Positions 59,494 to 64,000 of a DNA stretch of 64,000 bases are shown here, piece by piece (the stretch's first letter is position 1; every line of letters starts with the position of its first letter). This DNA comes from an uncultured Collinsella sp. (GTDB taxonomy: Bacteria > Actinomycetota > Coriobacteriia > Coriobacteriales > Coriobacteriaceae). A program made the translations under genes and the position numbers. Location of the stretch: assembly GCA_902495355.1 (NCBI GenBank), contig CABUWV010000011.1, positions 1 through 64,000 on the forward strand. The letters are read 5' to 3'. The notes below the pieces were generated by a model. It was not told the DNA's origin, searched no databases, and saw only the letters and a list, made by a program, of their open reading frames with translations.

Positions 59494-59648
59494 GTAAGAA
59501 GCTCACCCCAAAGCATCGCCCCAACCCAGGGCGCCACGCATCCCAAAGTATCACTCGCGCTTCAATGCCCCCCAACAGCAACAAGCCCCTCCCATCCAAA
59601 TTCAGATATATGTTGGGTTGCTTATACGAACGCAACAAAGACCCCGCA

Positions 59649-59773
59649 GCTGGCCGCATGGGGTAACTTCCCAGCGCATTCCGCAGGACGCAAAAAGGCT
59701 CGCCGCACAAAGTGCGCAGCGAGCCTTTTTGCATGTCCGAGGACGCGCTGGGAAGTTACCCCATGCGGCCAGC
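59649..59773. other. Nested hairpin element with conserved internal loop, copy A
   Basis: Perfect 29-bp outer arms (59649-59677 with 59745-59773) enclose an internal loop, ATTCCGCA on the left and GAGGAC on the right. Then GGAC/GTCC and a perfect 14-bp stem, GCAAAAAGGCTCGC with GCGAGCCTTTTTGC, close the centre. The inner stem can act as a terminator in both directions. Copy B at 62079-62205 has the same loop but different stems. It fills much of the 301-base spacer between tetR and larD; the rest of that spacer is AC-rich with no gene. Confidence 0.75.
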
Positions 59774-59794
59774 GGACAACTATGTAGCCTCAGA

Positions 59795-60526
59795 CTAGAA
59801 CATGCCCAAGAAACCGTGCACAAACAGCGCGGCCAGAGCGGCACCGACAAACGGAGCGATGCCAGGAACAAGCAGGCCGTACTTCCAGTTGTTGTCAGCC
59901 TTGTTCTTAATCGGCAGCACCTGATAGGCCATGCGAGGACCAAGGTCACGGGCCTGGTTCATGGCGAAGCCAGTGATACCTCCCATGCCCATGCCAACAG
60001 CCCAAACGATCAGACCGACGCAGATAGCGAGCATCAGGACGTTCTCGCCAGCACGGTTAGCAGCAGCAAGGATGGCGCTGATGAACACAAAGGTGCAGAT
60101 AGCCTCGCAGAAGAAATTACGGGCATAGTTCGTACCCTCGGTGGTGGGGTTGGTCGAGAAGATGTTGCGCTGAGCAATGGGATCGATGACACCATCGGAA
60201 GCCTTGAACTCATCGGCATACATCAACCATGCGATCACGGCACCCGCAAAGCCGCCGAGCATATCGGCAATCATGAAGGGGATGCAGCTGCTCCACGGCA
60301 CCAGACCGACGATGCACTGGGCAAGCACCATAGCCGGGTTCATGCACACGGCGCCACCAAAGACAAACAGGCAGACCGAGATGCCAAAAGACCAAGTGGT
60401 GATGGCAAACATATGGCCGGAGCCCTGATACTTGGTACCCTTAAGCACGGTATCGCAGTGCACGCCCACGCCAAAGATGATCATGAGGGCCGTTGCGCCG
60501 AATTCGCAGAGGAGTTTGGTAAGCAT
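59795..60526 (-). CDS. larD: LarD-like aquaglyceroporin (lactic acid channel)
   Basis: A 243-residue MIP-family channel with six membrane segments. The first NPA box is intact (GGAVCMNPAMVLAQ). The second reads AMNQARDLGPR, with Gln in place of Pro. In Lactobacillus plantarum a GlpF-family protein, LarD, moves lactic acid and lies in the lar operon. Here it is 49 bases after larA, so the same role is likely. Glycerol transport is the alternative. Confidence 0.82.
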   Translation of the reverse strand: MLTKLLCEFGATALMIIFGVGVHCDTVLKGTKYQGSGHMFAITTWSFGISVCLFVFGGAVCMNPAMVLAQCIVGLVPWSSCIPFMIADMLGGFAGAVIAWLMYADEFKASDGVIDPIAQRNIFSTNPTTEGTNYARNFFCEAICTFVFISAILAAANRAGENVLMLAICVGLIVWAVGMGMGGITGFAMNQARDLGPRMAYQVLPIKNKADNNWKYGLLVPGIAPFVGAALAALFVHGFLGMF

Positions 60527-60575
60527 AAAACCTTATCTTTCTTGTCGGTTATAAACGATTCGTTTAGGCCGCGTA

Positions 60576-61853
60576 CTAGTGCTGTGCGACGACAACGCCC
60601 AGGCCATCGGGAATGACGGCCACCTTGGCATCGGCACCCTTCATCTCAAAGGCGAGCTTGAGCGCCTCATCGAGGGTGTTGACCGGCGTCATGTGCATAT
60701 CCTTGATCATCTGGTGATCGCACAGGTCGGTGACCATGATCACAGGGTGATGCGCCAGGATGCGGGCAAAGATCTGGCTCGTCCACTGGTCGGGCAGGGT
60801 CTCGTCCTTAGGACGGTCGATGCAGGCACGCTCAAACTCCGCCGGATCGTTGTCGGCGATGTTGTGATAGAAGCCCTCGCCACCGTGACCGTCGGCACAG
60901 CCGGCAACGTCGATGATCACGCCGCCCTCGGGAAGCGTAGCCTCGGCAGAGCACATGCCCTTCACGGCCTGATAGATGTTCTGGTCGAGCGGGTAGCCGC
61001 CGTTGGTGGTAATGGCAATCTCGCACTCGACGGGCTCAACGCCGGCAAGGCTCTTCACGAACTCGCAGCCAGCCTCGTGCGCCTTGTGGATGTCGCCGGC
61101 AAAGGAGCCGATGACCTCGTGCTTGCCGTTGAGCACCACGTTGAGCACAAAGGCAAGGTGAGCCATCTCGGCAGCGGCAAACATGTCCTCGCTCACGTGG
61201 TTGTGGCACAGGTTGCCGGCACGCGAATGGGAATCGTTCACAAACTGACCGTTGTGGTTGTACATGATGGTCTTGTAGCTGGCGATACCAGGCAGGACGG
61301 ACTTGCGGCTGCCAGAGAAACCGGCAAAGAAGTGCGGCTCAATAAAGCCCTCGGCAAGCAGCAGATCGCAATCGGCAGCAATCTTGTTGATGATGCACTC
61401 GCCGCCAGAAGGCAGGGTGCCGATCTTTTTCATCATGCTGTCATCGGTCGCGACGTGCATAACGATTTCCTCGTTGGCAACGATCTCCTCGCCGTACTTG
61501 TTGACGAACTCCTCGTGCGTCGACGGACGATGCATACCCGTAGCAACCAGAATACGCACGCGAGCCTCGGGCGCAGCAGAATGGATGTGATGCAGCAGAA
61601 TAGGCATCGTCACACGCGAGGGAACGGGACGCGTATGATCGGAGCTAATGATGACAATATCCTTCTTGCCAGCACAAAGCTCCTCGAGCGAAGGCGAGCC
61701 ATAAGGGTTGGCAAGCGACTCCTCCACCAGCTCTTCCTGCGATTTTGTAGTCTTAAACTCGTTTTGATGACCTTCCATCACACCCGCAAAGTTCTTATCC
61801 TCGAGCTCCAGATGCAACGTCTTGTGGTCAAACGGCAGTTCACATTCAAACAA
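60576..61853 (-). CDS. larA: Lactate racemase LarA (nickel-pincer enzyme)
   Basis: A 425-residue enzyme. The residues known in L. plantarum LarA fall at the same numbers: His108 (ATGMHRP), His174 (EPHFF) and Lys184 (GSRKSV), which binds the cofactor. SSDHTRPVPS near residue 71 is the other signature. It interconverts D- and L-lactate or a similar hydroxy acid; many family members use other substrates, so lactate is inferred from larD and larBC nearby. It forms a unit with larD, opposite to larB-larC. Confidence 0.88.
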   Translation of the reverse strand: MFECELPFDHKTLHLELEDKNFAGVMEGHQNEFKTTKSQEELVEESLANPYGSPSLEELCAGKKDIVIISSDHTRPVPSRVTMPILLHHIHSAAPEARVRILVATGMHRPSTHEEFVNKYGEEIVANEEIVMHVATDDSMMKKIGTLPSGGECIINKIAADCDLLLAEGFIEPHFFAGFSGSRKSVLPGIASYKTIMYNHNGQFVNDSHSRAGNLCHNHVSEDMFAAAEMAHLAFVLNVVLNGKHEVIGSFAGDIHKAHEAGCEFVKSLAGVEPVECEIAITTNGGYPLDQNIYQAVKGMCSAEATLPEGGVIIDVAGCADGHGGEGFYHNIADNDPAEFERACIDRPKDETLPDQWTSQIFARILAHHPVIMVTDLCDHQMIKDMHMTPVNTLDEALKLAFEMKGADAKVAVIPDGLGVVVAQH

Positions 61854-62078
61854 TAATGAGCGCCCTCTTCCTTTTCAACTGACACACTAGATAAACCGTT
61901 GGAAGGATACGCCGCTCACCGAAAAACACCACCGTCCACCGACTCATTAACACAACGTTCATATTTGACCCACAACAAAACGGCCGCGATCCCAAACGGA
62001 ACCGCAGCCGCTACAGTCGTAAGGCGAGAAGCGCGCCATTCTTCTCCTCAGCTTTAATCCCTGAAGACCGAGGACGAA

Positions 62079-62205
62079 GGGACCCGATGGGTTTCCCTCT
62101 GAATGCATTCCGCAGCACGAAGCCCCCTTATCCGCAGCTCCGAAGGAGCAGGATAAGGGGGCTTCAAGTGCGAGGACGCATTCAGAGGGAAACCCATCGG
62201 ATCCC
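62079..62205. other. Nested hairpin element with conserved internal loop, copy B
   Basis: Outer arms 62079-62106 and 62178-62205 pair over 28 positions with one mismatch. The internal loop is ATTCCGCA left and GAGGAC right, as in copy A. Next GCAC/GTGC and a perfect 15-bp stem, GAAGCCCCCTTATCC with GGATAAGGGGGCTTC, close the centre. It lies 24 bases past the ppc stop codon in the 375-base spacer to larA. The rest of that spacer holds the larA upstream region and nothing I can name. Confidence 0.75.
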
Positions 62206-62228
62206 GGTGAGAGCCACAGGGCTATCGA

Positions 62229-64000
62229 TTACCCCGTGTTCTGCAATCCTGCCGAGACGCCGGTCACAGTCGAAAGAATCAGGCTCATGTACTCGGCCTT
62301 CTTCTCCTCGGCCATCTCGTCCTGGTTCATACGCACCTCGCGAAGGGCGCGGACCTGGGCGATGGACAGGGCGTCGACGTAGGGGTTACGCACGCGAACG
62401 GCGCAGCCGAGCACGCGACGACGCTGCAGCGGCCATTCATCACCGACGATGGCAAGGACCCACTTACGGGTGAGCTGCATCTCGGTAAAGACCTTCTTGG
62501 ACAGATCATCGCGGTCGCCCAGATGCAGATACATCTTGGCGATGCGCTGATCGGTCTTAGCAATCGACATCTCGATGTTGTCGATAAAGGTGCGGAAGAA
62601 CGGCCACTCCTGGTAGGCAGCCTTGAGCTGGTCAAGATCGCCAAGCTGCTCGCAGGCGGTGCCCAGACCGTACCAAGCGGCCAGGTTAATGCGCGCCTGG
62701 CTCCAGCTGAAGATCCACGGGATGGTACGCAGGTCATCGAGCGACTTGGCGCCCAGACCGCGCTTGGCGGGACGCGAGCCGATCGGCAGCAGACCGACCT
62801 CGGTCAGCGGCGTCACGGTCGAGAACCACGGTGTAAAGTCCTCGGTGTTCAGCAGGTCCAGATAGCGTTCGTGGCTTGCAGTGTTGAGCTTCTCGGCCAT
62901 ATCCCAGAACTTCTGCGTGGTCTCGGTGTTGGTCTTCTCGACACTCGGGGCCGACTGCAAAAGCGTTGCGGCGGCAACGGACTCAACATGGCGCTGAGCC
63001 AGCGTGCGGTTGCCGTAACGGGCAAAGATGACTTCGCCCTGCTCGGTAAGCTTAAAGAAGCAGTTGACCGAACCCTTGGGCTGCGCCAGCACGGCCTTGT
63101 TGGCCGGGCCGCCGCCACGGCCCACGGCACCGCCGCGACCGTGCATGAGCACCAGGTCGATATCGTTCTTCTCTGCCCACTTGGCGATGCGCTCCTGCGC
63201 GGAGTGCAGCGCGAGCATGGCCGTGGTAGGACCGGCATCCTTGGAAGAGTCGGAATAGCCCAGCATGACCTCCATGCGGCGGTTGGTCTGGGCAAGGCGC
63301 TTTTGCACCACGGGCAGCGTAAGCATCTGATCGAGCACGTCGACGCAGCCCTCGAGGTCCTCGAGCTGCTCGAACAACGGGATCACGTCGAGCTCGGGGA
63401 CATCCTCCTCGTGTGCAAAGGACAGGTGCGCCAGCTCAAAGACGTCGGCCACATGCTGAGCGCTCTTGGTAAACGAGATGATGTAGCGGTGCGCCATCTT
63501 CTTGCCGTAGCGCTTTTGGATGGAGCCGATAGCGCGGAAGGTATCGATGACCTCGCGCGTCATGGGCTGCAGGTCGCCATGGATACCGTTCTCGTGGATA
63601 TCCTTGAGGGCGCGGGCATGCACCACGGAGTGCTGACGGAACTCCATCTCGACCATATGGAAGCCGAAGGACTCGACCTGCCAGATGATGGTTTGGACCG
63701 GGCCGTAGGCAGCACGGACGGCACCGCAGGCGGCCAGCGAACGCTGGACGACGCGCAGGTCATCCAGGAACTCGTCGGCGCTGTGGTACATGGTGTCGGT
63801 GATACGACGGACGGTGGCGTTCAGGCGGTCGGCCATGACGAGCATGACGGCGCGATGCGGCTCGTGCTCGGAGATCAGCTCGGCGCGGGCCGTGTAACGA
63901 GGGCTCATCTCGACCTGATGGTTCCACAGGTTAATGAGCTCGGCCGACGGCTTGCTGTAGGTAGCCTCGAGCGTGAGGTTGCGGCCGATGTGGCGGCACT
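62229..64000 (-). CDS. ppc: Phosphoenolpyruvate carboxylase, C-terminal part (start outside window)
   Basis: The frame is open to the window edge, so the first third or so of the gene is missing. The visible 590 residues include ESFGFHMVEMEFRQHS, VMLGYSDSSKDAGPTTA, the active-site loop HGRGGAVGRGGGP, and the C-terminal end LQNTG, which matches the conserved NTG terminus of the family. The enzyme carboxylates PEP to oxaloacetate and replenishes the TCA pool. The end of the gene lies close to the nested hairpin element. Confidence 0.95.
   Translation of the reverse strand, partial: CRHIGRNLTLEATYSKPSAELINLWNHQVEMSPRYTARAELISEHEPHRAVMLVMADRLNATVRRITDTMYHSADEFLDDLRVVQRSLAACGAVRAAYGPVQTIIWQVESFGFHMVEMEFRQHSVVHARALKDIHENGIHGDLQPMTREVIDTFRAIGSIQKRYGKKMAHRYIISFTKSAQHVADVFELAHLSFAHEEDVPELDVIPLFEQLEDLEGCVDVLDQMLTLPVVQKRLAQTNRRMEVMLGYSDSSKDAGPTTAMLALHSAQERIAKWAEKNDIDLVLMHGRGGAVGRGGGPANKAVLAQPKGSVNCFFKLTEQGEVIFARYGNRTLAQRHVESVAAATLLQSAPSVEKTNTETTQKFWDMAEKLNTASHERYLDLLNTEDFTPWFSTVTPLTEVGLLPIGSRPAKRGLGAKSLDDLRTIPWIFSWSQARINLAAWYGLGTACEQLGDLDQLKAAYQEWPFFRTFIDNIEMSIAKTDQRIAKMYLHLGDRDDLSKKVFTEMQLTRKWVLAIVGDEWPLQRRRVLGCAVRVRNPYVDALSIAQVRALREVRMNQDEMAEEKKAEYMSLILSTVTGVSAGLQNTG

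Overview
The window reads like a chromosomal segment of a gut Coriobacteriia species, most like Collinsella. This is inferred from gene content and protein style, not from a marker gene. GC is high, open frames run opposite most genes, a GlnR-type orphan regulator sits beside a type I glutamine synthetase, and sugar-acid, Kdp and Lar genes are packed between hairpin-rich spacers. No rRNA, complete tRNA or CRISPR array was seen.

Layout. 1-4122: edge of an unidentified gene, an HtrA protease, and glnA-glnR. 4257-9696: a 2-keto-3-deoxygluconate (KDG) block with a LacI regulator, kdgK, eda, a GntR regulator and a YczE/YitT-like membrane protein. 9731-16290: an accessory stretch with a decamer repeat, an AAA ATPase, a wrecked integrase, a tRNA-Met 3' fragment, an MGMT-like protein, an MFS exporter with a CBS protein, and a broken ArsC-like gene. 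16416-22343: sugar-acid dehydratase, GntP permease, FadR-type regulator, and an SDR/RpiB-like pair of the unsaturated-uronate route. 22462-24411: an OYE-type flavoenzyme. 24521-33008: kdpFABC and the divergent kdpDE, bracketed by two nearly identical palindromic repeats. 33018-50178: a GltD-like protein, then a pectin/galacturonate block (TIM-barrel isomerase, GH105, SGNH esterase, pectinesterase-esterase fusion, esterase, GH28, GPH transporter, uxaA, uxaB, uxaC, LacI regulator). 50323-53749: feoA-feoA-feoB with a FeoB-associated protein. 53842-56234: HPr-like protein and aspS. 56491-61853: serB, then larB, larC, tetR and the opposing larA-larD. 62229-64000: 3' part of ppc.

How it works together. 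Galacturonate is isomerised, reduced and dehydrated by UxaC, UxaB and UxaA to KDG. Unsaturated uronates probably reach KDG through the RpiB-like isomerase and the SDR, and gluconate through GntP and the IlvD/Edd-family dehydratase. KdgK and Eda turn KDG into pyruvate and glyceraldehyde-3-phosphate. None of the pectin enzymes shows a signal peptide, so the pathway seems to act on imported oligosaccharides. A palindrome, GTGAACGTTCAC and variants, recurs at nine places in front of these units and is probably the operator of the LacI protein at 49099-50178. A second palindrome, ACGAAACCGATTTCGT, lies just after matched promoters of kdgK and the YczE-like gene.

The most unusual content is non-coding. 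Two different structured leader motifs each occur twice, near kdgK/eda and in front of the YczE-like gene, with conserved loops and compensating stem changes. A third element, a 125-nt nested hairpin with a conserved internal loop, occurs beside larD and beside ppc. There is also a family of about 67-bp palindromes, a 62-bp tandem array, an in-register decamer array and a 31-bp inverted repeat around a terminator. Bases 65-334 show nothing I can support beyond the htrA terminator.
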